Shown in pieces: positions 33,960 through 43,051 of a DNA stretch of 64,000 nt. This DNA comes from PWND01 sp964601515 (lineage in GTDB: Bacteria; Bacteroidota; Bacteroidia; Bacteroidales; UBA7960). Location of the stretch: the NCBI GenBank assembly GCA_964601515.1, contig CAZRNU010000002.1:1-64000 (forward strand), read 5' to 3'. Position 1 is the first letter of the stretch. Each line of letters opens with the position of its first letter. The translations under genes and the position numbers were made by a program. The notes beneath the pieces were generated by a model. It was not told where the DNA came from, searched no databases, and was given only the letters and a program-made list of their open reading frames with translations.

Positions 33960-34244
33960 TTATCTGTTTAAAAGCGAATAGCACTTTTCAATTTCCCGCA
34001 AAAGATCATTAATTTTTTGTTTTGCCTGTGATGAGTCTCCCCTCTCAAGCACTTTGACAACTTTTAATGTTTGAATTTCATACCTCAACTCAGCAATGAT
34101 ATCAGTCTTTTCGTCTATTGCTGATTTTAAATCAGACACTTCCACTTTTAAACTGCCATTTTCTGTATTTAGCTGGTCAATCTGAAATACTAATCTCTTA
34201 ATTTTAGTCTCAAATCCTTCAACTATCAGAGGCAAATCATCCAT
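33960..34244 (-). CDS. Small coiled-coil protein upstream of zapA
   Basis: The 94-residue protein is an almost continuous coiled coil (about residues 10-75: QIDQLNTENGSLKVEVSDLK and following heptads) with no signal peptide. Position and shape resemble the ZapB-like partner often encoded before zapA in Bacteroidota, which would link ZapA to the chromosome or membrane. The family was not identified by sequence alone. It is probably the first gene of the zapA transcript. Confidence 0.75.
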   Translation of the reverse strand: MDDLPLIVEGFETKIKRLVFQIDQLNTENGSLKVEVSDLKSAIDEKTDIIAELRYEIQTLKVVKVLERGDSSQAKQKINDLLREIEKCYSLLNR

Positions 34245-34395
34245 AAAAAGAAACCTTTATATAATATTAACAAAGGTATTACTTTTCGCATAAATTTAGT
34301 TATTTTTTTTTAATAAAAGAAGTAGTTTGAAGAAATATTAATCATTTTTTATCATTGGTTTTTTATTCGCAAAAAGATGTAATATTTTCTGTTGT

Positions 34396-34411
34396 ATGAC
34401 ATATATGTCAT
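34396..34411. promoter_or_regulatory. 16-base perfect palindrome, candidate operator
   Basis: ATGACATATATGTCAT is a perfect 16-base palindrome in the divergent spacer between the coiled-coil gene and the DUF2851 gene, ending 9 bases before the -7 element of the latter, where a -33 box would be. TGAC-N6-GTCA resembles half-sites used by CRP/FNR-type regulators, but no regulator is identified. Confidence 0.4.
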
Positions 34412-34420
34412 TTTATCTAT

Positions 34421-34428
34421 TATTTTTG
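34421..34428 (+). promoter_or_regulatory. -7 element (TATTTTTG) for the DUF2851 gene
   Basis: TATTTTTG agrees with TAnnTTTG and lies 18 bases before the chosen ATG. It excludes the longer frame start at 34396, which would lie upstream of the predicted transcription start. Confidence 0.55.
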
Positions 34429-34446
34429 CACTTTAATATGCTATTT

Positions 34447-35724
34447 ATGAGAGAAGAATTCTTATCCTATTTATGGGAATACAAACTAATTCAAAAAGAA
34501 TTACTGCATACAACACAAGGACAGGAATTAGAAGTAATTTCGCCCGGGACAAAAAATACCGATTCAGGACCGGATTTCAGTGCAGCAAAAATAAAAATTG
34601 GGAATACAATTTGGGCAGGGAATGTTGAAATACATATTAATACATCTGATTGGAAGAATCACAAGCATCATAACGACCCTGCATATTCAAATATAATATT
34701 ACACGTAGTTTATAATAACGATATTCAAGAAACCAATAACTACTCTTCTTTCCCACAGCCCTGTCTTGAGATAAAAAATTACTATGACAGTAGATTGTTT
34801 TCAAACTTTCAGCTTCTAATAAATAGCAAAAACTGGGTACCATGTCAAAATTTTATTGAATCAGTAAATAATGTAATTATTTCAAGTTGGCTAAATAGAA
34901 TGCTAATAGAAAGATTAGAGCATAAATCTGAGGAAATACTGCATTTTTTGAAGTATAATAACAACAACTGGGATGAAGTATTTTATCAATTTCTTGCCAG
35001 AAACTTCGGATTTAAAATTAACAAAACACCATTTGGTTTGCTTGCTCAAAAAACTCCTCTTTCTATTATCCAGAAACACAACGACCAACTCATTCAAATT
35101 GAAGCTATCATATTCGGTCAGGCAGGAATGTTAGATAGCTCACAAACTGACATTTACCCAAGAACTCTTTTAAAGGAATATAACTTTTTAAAGAACAAAT
35201 ACAATCTTGCTTCTATCGATAAGAAACTTTGGAAACAATCGAAACTAAGACCGGCAAATTTCCCATGCATAAGATTATCTCAGTTTGCGATGCTTTTACA
35301 TAATAAAGGAAAACTTTTCAGAGATTTAATTAACTCCGAAACAGCTGATGAAATAATAAACATAATCAAAACACACAGCTCTCCGTATTGGGCAGAGCAT
35401 TACAATTTCGACAAACAATCTGCCCAAAAAAACAAAACTTTGGGGCCAGACTCAATTCAAAATATAATCATAAATACAATAGTTCCATTTATGTTTGTTT
35501 ACGGCAAAGAAAGAATGGACAATAACCTTGTTGAAAAGGCGATAGAAATAATCACAAAGCTTCCGCCCGAGAAAAATCAAATAACAAGCAATTGGATAAA
35601 GCATGGCTTAATGCCATTAAATGCTGCAGATTCGCAAGCACTTATCGAGATGCGAAAAAACTATTGTATTTCAAAAAAATGTCTAGATTGTGCAATAGGA
35701 CATTGCGTTATAAAAGGCAACTAA
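34447..35724 (+). CDS. DUF2851 family protein
   Basis: The start at 34447 gives MREEFLSYLWEYKL, the usual DUF2851 N-terminus, and 425 residues. Family segments include SPGTKNTDSGPDFSAAKIKI (restriction-endonuclease-like fold residues G.DF), GNVEIHINTSDWKNH, a long helical middle, and a cysteine-rich end with CISKKCLDCAIGHCVIKG. The family is common in Bacteroidota and of unknown function; the G.DF...VEIH pattern recalls PD-(D/E)XK nucleases, an inference only. Its stop codon directly abuts that of the convergent kinase gene. Confidence 0.85.
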   Translation: MREEFLSYLWEYKLIQKELLHTTQGQELEVISPGTKNTDSGPDFSAAKIKIGNTIWAGNVEIHINTSDWKNHKHHNDPAYSNIILHVVYNNDIQETNNYSSFPQPCLEIKNYYDSRLFSNFQLLINSKNWVPCQNFIESVNNVIISSWLNRMLIERLEHKSEEILHFLKYNNNNWDEVFYQFLARNFGFKINKTPFGLLAQKTPLSIIQKHNDQLIQIEAIIFGQAGMLDSSQTDIYPRTLLKEYNFLKNKYNLASIDKKLWKQSKLRPANFPCIRLSQFAMLLHNKGKLFRDLINSETADEIINIIKTHSSPYWAEHYNFDKQSAQKNKTLGPDSIQNIIINTIVPFMFVYGKERMDNNLVEKAIEIITKLPPEKNQITSNWIKHGLMPLNAADSQALIEMRKNYCISKKCLDCAIGHCVIKGN

Positions 35725-37581
35725 TCAGTCTTTATCTGCAAAAGAAATCTTAAAAGTAGTTTCACCAGGCTTAGAAACAATATCAAAAGTTCCATTAATT
35801 TGTTCATTAACCAAAACCTTTATTAATTGCAATCCAATAGTCTGCTTCATAGAAAGCTCTTCGATGTTTTTAAAACCTACACCGTTATCAGAAATCTCAA
35901 TATCATAAAAGCCATCCTGATATCTATAGATAACAGACAATACAGGTATGATACTATCATCGCTATCTAAAAGCTCTTTGGGAAATCCGTGTATTAATGC
36001 ATTTGATACTATCTCATTAATAACAATTCCAAGAGGAATAGCAAAGTCTATATCAAGATAAACTTCCGAGATATTTAAATCTAAGTGAACTTTCCCCTTT
36101 CTCTTGTAGAAGTTCATTAGATCACTGATAATTGTATTAATGAAAGAGGCAAAATCGACATAAGAGTAACTAATTGACAAATACAAATTATCATGAACTA
36201 GAAGAATGCTTTTAACTCTATTTGACAGCTCCATAAACTTTTTGAGAGTTTTTTCATGCATTCCTTTTTTCGTAAGTGTTTCAATTAATGAAACAATAAT
36301 CTGCATATTGCTCTTAACCCTATTGATTATTTCGCTAATCAGTATTTCTTTTTCAGTAATATCGGCCTTAATTTGCTCCTCGACCTGCATTCTTTCTGCA
36401 ATTTTAAGCTGAAGTTGCTTATACGATTCAATTAAATCATTAGTGCGCTCCTTAACCCTGACATCAAGAAGTTCTTTAATTTTATTCATTTTAACTTCAA
36501 CATCTTGCCTATAAAGTATCTCTTCTTTTAATGCAATTGCTTCCCTATTGTCGCTTCCAAAGACTACTATACCTAGGGTATCACCAAATGAGTCATTAAT
36601 CAATGAAAATGACAACAATAATGGAATGGTATTTCCATTACTTCCAATAATATTAAACTCTATATTTTCAAGCGAAGCTCCTTTTAGAACTTTATTTAAG
36701 CTAATTTCAATAAACTCTCTTTCAACAAAAGTATCCGGCAAATATGTTTGAATAAGGTCAAATTTATTATGCTCAATCAATTTCAAAGAATACGAATTAA
36801 TATTACTTATATAAAACTGAGGATTAATAAAAACCAAGAATTTTTGCATTTCTTTTAAAACAACTTCTGTGGCAATATTTTTTGAGTCATAAGAATTTTT
36901 GTTTCTTGCAACTACATGACCCGATGCCAATATCCATGCAACAGCTGACAAATACGACAAGTTAAAACTTACCGAGTCAAGAAAATAAAAGAAAACAACA
37001 TCATAGATTAAATAAAAAGCAAGAAAAAAAATTAAAGAATAGCTTTGCAGTCTTTGATGCAATCTTAAATTCTCTTCTTCTTTAGGTGCTTTATAATAAT
37101 TCAGCAGAAAAATTGCCACCAAAATGCTAACTACAAAAAACACAAAACAGAAGTTGTTTAGGTCAGAGACATTCACGACCAAGGGAAATTGATTGAATTC
37201 ATTAACAAAAGTAAATTTTGCGTCTTCTCCGATAAATGCCAATGAATACAAAACAAAAAAGCAAATTAAGAAAACCAGACTCAGAATAATAAACTTAACT
37301 TTATTAAGAAATTCATTTTCAATATATTCAAAAACAATAGCCAGAATAATAAAAGGGATAAAAGAATATCCAAAGGACGAAATTTTAAAAGCCAAATCAA
37401 TATAGAATGCGTCTGCAGCAATATAAGCCATAGCATATCCCAACGACCAAAGTGCAAGCAGAATAGCATTAATCAAGTAAAGAATATTCAACCTCAGGTT
37501 GGGATTTTTTATAAAAACCATAATTCCAACCTGCATATAAACAATGCATGTAATAATAGAAATAATTGCAAAAAATAGCAT
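35725..37581 (-). CDS. Membrane histidine-kinase-like protein lacking the phosphoacceptor histidine
   Basis: The 618-residue protein has seven N-terminal membrane helices (about 1-225), a PAS domain (about 235-345), a linker coiled coil, a HisKA_2-type dimerisation helix and an HATPase domain (N box NEIVSNALIHGFP, G1 DNGVGF, G2 TIGLQLI). HisKA_2 kinases normally read EIHHRVKNN, but here the segment is EIINRVKSN with Ile419 and Asn420 replacing both histidines. ATP binding seems preserved, autophosphorylation on this residue does not. The paralogous kinase next to it keeps both histidines at the same residue numbers. The pair is probably co-transcribed, this gene second, 16 bases downstream. 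It may act as a non-phosphorylatable partner subunit. Confidence 0.85.
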   Translation of the reverse strand: MLFFAIISIITCIVYMQVGIMVFIKNPNLRLNILYLINAILLALWSLGYAMAYIAADAFYIDLAFKISSFGYSFIPFIILAIVFEYIENEFLNKVKFIILSLVFLICFFVLYSLAFIGEDAKFTFVNEFNQFPLVVNVSDLNNFCFVFFVVSILVAIFLLNYYKAPKEEENLRLHQRLQSYSLIFFLAFYLIYDVVFFYFLDSVSFNLSYLSAVAWILASGHVVARNKNSYDSKNIATEVVLKEMQKFLVFINPQFYISNINSYSLKLIEHNKFDLIQTYLPDTFVEREFIEISLNKVLKGASLENIEFNIIGSNGNTIPLLLSFSLINDSFGDTLGIVVFGSDNREAIALKEEILYRQDVEVKMNKIKELLDVRVKERTNDLIESYKQLQLKIAERMQVEEQIKADITEKEILISEIINRVKSNMQIIVSLIETLTKKGMHEKTLKKFMELSNRVKSILLVHDNLYLSISYSYVDFASFINTIISDLMNFYKRKGKVHLDLNISEVYLDIDFAIPLGIVINEIVSNALIHGFPKELLDSDDSIIPVLSVIYRYQDGFYDIEISDNGVGFKNIEELSMKQTIGLQLIKVLVNEQINGTFDIVSKPGETTFKISFADKD

Positions 37582-37597
37582 AGACTATCTATTTGTA

Positions 37598-39451
37598 TTA
37601 CTTTAAAAATTCTAACACAACCTTTGTTCCATCAGCTGACAGAATATTTAAATTTCCTTTTAAATGCTTTTTCACTATTATATCAACAAGATGTAGCCCG
37701 ATTGCTTCCGGCTTATCAATATTTTTTTCCCAGCTTATTCCCACACCATTATCGCTAACAACAAGGCAATAATTGATATCTTTTTTAAAAAATTCTATCT
37801 CAATAATATGTGGTTGTTGGAGTTTTTTTGCTAAATAGCCTTTGGTTGGAAAGGCAAATTTCAGAGCATTCGTTAATAATTCAACAAACACAATTCCACA
37901 TGAGATGGCCATATCGATATCAAGATCTTCGTCGGAAATATTAAGCCTGAAAAGAATATTTTTATTCCCTTTGTGCAAAGAATATAATTCTCCTGTAGTT
38001 TTTTTCAAAAATGAACCGAAATTAATTCGAGATAATCTCGGCAAGGAATAGAAAACTTCATGCACATTTGAAATACTTCTAACCTTATCGCCAAGCTCTT
38101 TCAATTTAATTGCAGATTCTTTATCAATATCCTCGTGAGTAGCCAACATATTTATCAATGAAATAATTATTTGGATATTGTTTTTAACTCTATGATGAAT
38201 TTCTTGAATTAAAGCAACCTTTTTGTTAAGATCACTCTTTATTTGCAGCTCAACTCTCTTTCTTTCAAGAATTTCATTTTTTAACTTTTCATTGGCTTGA
38301 AATATTTCCAGAGTTTTCTTTTCAACCAAAGATTCAAGATCTTTTTTTATTTTCTGCAATTCTTTTTCTCTAGAAATTCTATCAATAATTTCTTGTTTCA
38401 ATGCAAGTTTTTGTCTGTAATCATTGCATATTAAAACAAAACCTAATGGATTTCCATAATTGTCTTTATTTAGAAGACAGGCTAAGACAACAGGAATCTG
38501 CTCATTTTTATTGTTTATTAAATTTACGTTGTAAACATCTGATAAGCCGGTCTGATATGACTTCTTCAACATACCATTAATAAAGTCTGATTTATCAAAC
38601 AATTTATCAAACGATAATTTCTGCAGTTCATACTTTTCTATTCCTATACTTTTTAATAAATGTTTGTTTGAAGCGACAATTTTTCCATCAATATCAAGAA
38701 ATAAAATAAAATCCTTCACTTGATCAAGTATTAGAAAATCAAGAATTTCAGGACTACTTAATGTAGGCTTAAACTTTACCAGTAGATAGTAAAACAGACC
38801 AGTGGTAAAGACTACAAATAATGGAGTTGTTGAGGCTGCAAAATCTAAATGAATAGCAGAGGCAACATAATACGTAAACATAATAACGGGTGCTAGCACT
38901 CCAACAATTAACAAAAAATTAAATGCCAGTTTTCTCTCCCTGTTTGTTTTAGCTTTTTGTTTCCATTCTTTAATTATGAACAGCGAAAAAATACCACAAA
39001 AAATAAAATTAATAATCGACAATAAAAACCAAGAAGATTGATACAGAGGGCTTACTTGCCAAACACCTTTAACAAATTCAAATTCTTTAATACTATTCAA
39101 ATCCAGTATTAAGTATTTATACATTAAAAAGCCATAAGTTGGTAAAAGAATATATCGAATAACATTTATGAAAACAATGTTTTGAGACTTTGAAATCCTA
39201 AAAAAGAAGAAAGCTAAAAGCCCGGGGATGCCCGCTCTGGCAACCGATGATAATCTGTAATAAATACTAAACTCTTCATAGTCTTTTGTAATTTGCATTA
39301 AAAAAATAAATAAAACATAGATAAAAATGTTGAAGCAGACAAATGCAAATTCTTTAGCTGCAATAGCTCTCTTTTCGAAGAAAAAAAGATATATTACCGC
39401 CTGAATGAATAAGACAGAGGCAATTAATGAAAATAACGCATAGCTATTCAT
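37598..39451 (-). CDS. Membrane sensor histidine kinase (7TM-PAS-HisKA_2-HATPase)
   Basis: The 617-residue protein has the same architecture and nearly the same length as its downstream neighbour: seven helices (about 1-225), PAS (about 235-345), coiled coil, EIHHRVKNN with His419/His420, and an HATPase with VELLTNALKFAFP, SDNGVGISW and AIGLHLV. It would sense an unknown membrane or intracellular cue and phosphorylate a response regulator, which is not encoded adjacently. Kinases of this family often signal to single-domain or LytTR regulators elsewhere. The duplicated pair arose from one gene and has diverged. Confidence 0.9.
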   Translation of the reverse strand: MNSYALFSLIASVLFIQAVIYLFFFEKRAIAAKEFAFVCFNIFIYVLFIFLMQITKDYEEFSIYYRLSSVARAGIPGLLAFFFFRISKSQNIVFINVIRYILLPTYGFLMYKYLILDLNSIKEFEFVKGVWQVSPLYQSSWFLLSIINFIFCGIFSLFIIKEWKQKAKTNRERKLAFNFLLIVGVLAPVIMFTYYVASAIHLDFAASTTPLFVVFTTGLFYYLLVKFKPTLSSPEILDFLILDQVKDFILFLDIDGKIVASNKHLLKSIGIEKYELQKLSFDKLFDKSDFINGMLKKSYQTGLSDVYNVNLINNKNEQIPVVLACLLNKDNYGNPLGFVLICNDYRQKLALKQEIIDRISREKELQKIKKDLESLVEKKTLEIFQANEKLKNEILERKRVELQIKSDLNKKVALIQEIHHRVKNNIQIIISLINMLATHEDIDKESAIKLKELGDKVRSISNVHEVFYSLPRLSRINFGSFLKKTTGELYSLHKGNKNILFRLNISDEDLDIDMAISCGIVFVELLTNALKFAFPTKGYLAKKLQQPHIIEIEFFKKDINYCLVVSDNGVGISWEKNIDKPEAIGLHLVDIIVKKHLKGNLNILSADGTKVVLEFLK

Positions 39452-39567
39452 TAAAACGGTATTTAAAAATTATTCTATAAAACAACTTTATATTCAGCAC
39501 GACAATGAATAGAGAGAGCACTAGCTAAGATACTCAATAAATCTTTATTATAAGCACACAGACAAAA

Positions 39568-40497
39568 CTATTCCTGATCGCTTAAATATCTTTCAGCTTC
39601 AATTGCAGCCATGCATCCTGTTCCGGCAGCAGTAACAGCCTGTCTGAACACATGGTCTTGAACATCACCTGCTGCAAAAACTCCCTCAATATTAGTTTGA
39701 GTTGTTCCCGGCTTTGTTAATATGTATCCGTTTTCATCTAGCTTTAGCTGACCTTTAAATATATCCGAATTAGGCTTGTGTCCAATGGCGATAAAAACCC
39801 CCTGAACATCTATTTTGACATCTTTGTTTCCTTTTATATCATGAACAATAAACCCATCAACCGTTTTATCTCCAACAATTTCCTTAGGGATATGACTCCA
39901 AAGTACCTCAATGTTTTTTGTTTTCAATATTCTATTTTGCATTGCTTTAGATGCCCTTAGCTCGTCTCTGCGGTGAATTAGATAAACTTTTTTACATAAT
40001 TTTGACAAATAAGAAGCCTCCTCACAGGCAGTATCACCACCGCCAACAACTGCAACGTCCTGTCCTCTATAAAAGAACCCATCGCAAGTAGCACATGCTG
40101 AAACGCCAAAACCATTAAACCTTTTCTCTGATTCGATGCCAAGCCATCTTGCAGAAGCTCCGGTAGCAATAATAAGTGTCTCTGCCAAAACAGTCTTATC
40201 TCCGTCTATAATCACTTTGAATGGCCTTTTGCTCAAATCAGTCTCAGTAGCAATTCCCCATCTGACATCGGTACCAAATCTTTCAGCTTGTTTTTTTAAT
40301 AATTCCATCATTTCAGGCCCTGTAATACCATCTGCAAATCCCGGAAAATTTTCTACTTCTGAAGTAATTGTAAGTTGTCCGCCTGGTTGTAATCCCTGAA
40401 AAACAACCGGCTTCAAATCGGCTCTGGCAGCATAAATTGCAGCAGTATAACCGGCAGGACCAGATCCTAGAATTAAACATTTAATTTTTTCTTCCAT
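39568..40497 (-). CDS. trxB: Thioredoxin reductase
   Basis: The flavoenzyme reduces thioredoxin with NADPH. The 309 residues contain the FAD site LILGSGPAGYTAAIYAARA, the redox-active pair CATC (Cys135, Cys138) in VSACATCDGFFYRG, the NADPH Rossmann VAVVGGGDTACEEASYL, and the C-terminal FAD motif GVFAAGDVQDHVFRQ. It could serve the thioredoxins at 11611 and 50548. The gene stands alone, downstream of a strong terminator for the preceding barrel gene. Confidence 0.97.
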   Translation of the reverse strand: MEEKIKCLILGSGPAGYTAAIYAARADLKPVVFQGLQPGGQLTITSEVENFPGFADGITGPEMMELLKKQAERFGTDVRWGIATETDLSKRPFKVIIDGDKTVLAETLIIATGASARWLGIESEKRFNGFGVSACATCDGFFYRGQDVAVVGGGDTACEEASYLSKLCKKVYLIHRRDELRASKAMQNRILKTKNIEVLWSHIPKEIVGDKTVDGFIVHDIKGNKDVKIDVQGVFIAIGHKPNSDIFKGQLKLDENGYILTKPGTTQTNIEGVFAAGDVQDHVFRQAVTAAGTGCMAAIEAERYLSDQE

Positions 40498-40540
40498 ATT
40501 TTATAGTTTTTTCAAAAGTATATAATAATCGCGATATGTT

Positions 40541-40574
40541 AAAAAAAACCGAATATTGGAAAACAATATTCGGT
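40541..40574 (-). terminator. Intrinsic terminator downstream of the barrel gene
   Basis: A perfect 11-bp stem, ACCGAATATTG with CAATATTCGGT (40548-40574), has a 5-base loop and an eight-base T run on the minus strand. It lies 22 bases past the barrel gene's stop and isolates trxB from it. Confidence 0.9.
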
Positions 40575-40595
40575 AGTAATTCAATAATTAAAACT

Positions 40596-41615
40596 CTAAA
40601 AACCCACACTTAACTTTAATGCATTAGAAAAATATTTATCATATTTTGTTGAAACATCTTGTACTCCATCAAAAAGATTGAAGAAAGTGTATCTATATCC
40701 TAATTCATAACCTAATCTTACCTTATTGTTAAGCTTAAACCCAAATCCAATACCTACAGGTATTGTTGGCTGAATCTGACTATATTCAACTTCCACTCGA
40801 TGCCTTCTGTTAAATTCATCATAAACTCTTAAGTCATTAAAAAACACTCCTATACCGGTAAATAAATAAGCATCTGCAATAGTGTTTTTTAAGAAAGGAG
40901 CATGAAACTCGGTTTTCCCAAAAAACTCAAAAACATCATTTTCAAATCTGTACCCGGAATAATTATTAGCAACAGTACTTTGGACACCAATATAGCTACC
41001 GTAATCCATTCCAAAACTAGCAGCAAAATAGCTTGTAAATTTATATTTTGTATAAATGCCAAAATTCAACCCCAGATTACTAAACTGATAGCTAACAAAA
41101 TCGCCAAAAGCCATTTCTTTAGAATCTCCAATATCTGCAACTGCATGAGAAGAACCTATAGATAGGCCAAGCTCCCATTTATTTGGCACATTAACCACTC
41201 TATCTCTTCTAGAGGTTGATAAAGGCTCTTTAGGCGAATTCTGCACACCTTGATTTTCAGTAGATGCAGGGCTGCCATTTTCTGTATATCCACCCGGAAT
41301 ATTACTATTGCTTTTTGCTTTAGGATTTTTGAAAGCACTTCTTTTTGAAGTCGCATGAGTTTGAGATTTGGAGTTTTGCTCAGCAACAGTTTTCTTACTA
41401 AAGAGTCTCTTAAAAAAACTGTCATTTCCATTTTTATAGTTAGGAAAATTACTGAATGCTACAAACTCGGATAATTTGAGTTCACTATTCAATGAGAAAG
41501 AAGCTTCATTTTGTTCGTTTACAATAATGTAAAAATTGCTCTCAGCATTTGCTAGGCCTGAAAGCATTAAAATCAGTGAAACACTTAAAAAGCACTTAAT
41601 ATTTAATAACATCAT
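40596..41615 (-). CDS. Outer membrane beta-barrel protein, paralog 1
   Basis: The 339-residue protein has a signal peptide (about 1-24, ending GLANAES). A low-complexity, Ser/Asn/Pro-rich linker with basic residues follows (about 65-140), then a barrel domain opening WELGLSIGSSHAVADIGDS and ending SNALKLSVGF with a terminal aromatic. The barrel aligns by eye with the neighbouring 41895 gene (W.LG..IG.S....IG.S, KYRF-type strands, late GLGAN/GIGFGF), so the two are tandem duplicates. The ligand is unknown. A barrel of this type may sit in the outer membrane with the linker in the periplasm. Confidence 0.78.
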   Translation of the reverse strand: MMLLNIKCFLSVSLILMLSGLANAESNFYIIVNEQNEASFSLNSELKLSEFVAFSNFPNYKNGNDSFFKRLFSKKTVAEQNSKSQTHATSKRSAFKNPKAKSNSNIPGGYTENGSPASTENQGVQNSPKEPLSTSRRDRVVNVPNKWELGLSIGSSHAVADIGDSKEMAFGDFVSYQFSNLGLNFGIYTKYKFTSYFAASFGMDYGSYIGVQSTVANNYSGYRFENDVFEFFGKTEFHAPFLKNTIADAYLFTGIGVFFNDLRVYDEFNRRHRVEVEYSQIQPTIPVGIGFGFKLNNKVRLGYELGYRYTFFNLFDGVQDVSTKYDKYFSNALKLSVGF

Positions 41616-41825
41616 TTTTAAGATTTAGGTTTATAGATATACTTGTTGGTCAATAAATAAAAAAATCGAAACTTACTACAGCAATAAGGAATACAAAAAA
41701 AACAAATACAACATTCTTTGCATTATGGCAACAAATGTATGAAAAAAAATCAGTGTGTAATCAGATTTTTGTTTAAAAAATATCAACAAAATAAATTAAC
41801 ATTTATTAACGGAAGGTAAAAAAAT

Positions 41826-41872
41826 GAGGTTTAAGATTTTGTAGCAAAAATTGCTTATAATTCTTAAACCTC
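41826..41872 (-). terminator. Hairpin terminator downstream of the second barrel gene
   Basis: An 11-bp stem, GAGGTTTAAGA with TCTTAAACCTC, encloses a 25-base loop 22 bases past the stop codon. The T run after it on the minus strand is short, so efficiency is uncertain. The rest of the 280-base spacer to the first barrel gene is AT-rich and shows no other feature. Confidence 0.6.
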
Positions 41873-41894
41873 AACCATTCATATCTTGATATTA

Positions 41895-42737
41895 TCAGAA
41901 TTTTCTTCTTTTATTCTTCATATCAATGAAGTAAGTAAATTTTGCAGCAGTAAAATAATAACTGTTGTATCCTTCACTCCATGGGCGGGTAAACCCGTTT
42001 AGATAACTTGTAAATGTTTTTCTCCAGCCAATATCAATACCTACACGGTATTTTTTCATAAAAGTATAATTAGCTCCCAAACCAATAGGAAAAACAACCT
42101 GATATTTAGAAAATTCATCATACACAAATGTGTCAGGATTAGGCACAGTAAGTATAGGATTGTGATAGAAACCACCCACTCCTAAATAGCCATAAATATC
42201 TAAAGGGATATCATAATATATTCTTGGAGCGTAAATTTCAGTAATAAATGCCAATTCATAAATATTATTTTCGAAAGCAAAACCTCTATTGTATCTGGAT
42301 GAATTAGGCGGCGACAATGAGTCGGCACCATGAATATGTCCGTAGTTAAAAGTGAGCCCTGATACAAAAGTGTGATTAAATCTATACTTAGCAAATGCAC
42401 CTAGATTAATACTGGTAGTTTCGAATTGAGTATCCATTATAAAACCTCTAGCATCAGACCTACTACCACCTATCTCAGTTAATGAATTTGAAGTTCCAAT
42501 ATTGGGCCCAAATTCCCACCCTTTAGGAGTAAGCGCTTTACTTCTCCTCGATTGTTTGATTGGCTTTCTAGCCTGTGAAGGAGGACGAGATCCACTAAAC
42601 ACTCTTCTGATTATTCTTGTGTAAATTGGAGGCTTTGAATTACTTGGTGGCGCAGATGCCATCACAATATTAACACTTATGCCATTATCCAAAATGCCAA
42701 TCAGAAATATGACTAAAACAATTGCTAGCTTTTTCAC
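41895..42737 (-). CDS. Outer membrane beta-barrel protein, paralog 2
   Basis: The 280-residue protein starts with a hydrophobic export signal (about 1-28, ending VMASAPP), then a proline- and arginine-rich linker (about 30-68, including PPSQARKPIKQSRRSKAL), then a barrel domain opening WEFGPNIGTSNSLTEIGGS. The C-terminus continues past the last clear strand with YFIDMKNKRRKF, still ending on an aromatic residue. It is a shorter tandem relative of the 40596 gene, lying upstream in the same direction but separated by a hairpin, so expression may be independent. Function unknown. Confidence 0.75.
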   Translation of the reverse strand: MKKLAIVLVIFLIGILDNGISVNIVMASAPPSNSKPPIYTRIIRRVFSGSRPPSQARKPIKQSRRSKALTPKGWEFGPNIGTSNSLTEIGGSRSDARGFIMDTQFETTSINLGAFAKYRFNHTFVSGLTFNYGHIHGADSLSPPNSSRYNRGFAFENNIYELAFITEIYAPRIYYDIPLDIYGYLGVGGFYHNPILTVPNPDTFVYDEFSKYQVVFPIGLGANYTFMKKYRVGIDIGWRKTFTSYLNGFTRPWSEGYNSYYFTAAKFTYFIDMKNKRRKF

Positions 42738-42951
42738 AACAATATGTATTTAGGTGAATAAAAGATTATTGCTTATCGCTATATTGAAAAAAATTTGAAC
42801 TGTTATTGTTGTAAAATAATTTGTAAATGTAATAAATTTTTGAAAATAAATATAATCAAAATATATTTAGTGCATAAACTAACAAAATCAAAAAACAAAC
42901 AATTAAAGCTTTACCACAAAAAACAAAACAATTTTATTATTACCTTTAGAC

Positions 42952-42959
42952 TATATTTG
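42952..42959 (+). promoter_or_regulatory. Candidate -7 element upstream of receiver-kinase gene
   Basis: TATATTTG matches TAnnTTTG and lies about 93 bases before the ATG at 43052. The surrounding 314-base divergent spacer (42738-43051) is very AT-rich; the short open frame inside it (42795-42995) has no protein-like features. Confidence 0.4.
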
Positions 42960-43051
42960 TATTCTGTAGATAATTTCGCGATAGAAAGTATTTAATATTA
43001 ACATTTACTAAACAAATTTTATTATCTTGTGTTCAAAATTAACCTGCTTAA

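Noticed and set aside
42795..42995. 66-residue plus-strand frame in the barrel/receiver-kinase spacer
   Set aside because: Very AT-rich composition with Lys/Asn/Ile excess and no recognisable pattern; a promoter-like box for the next gene lies inside it.
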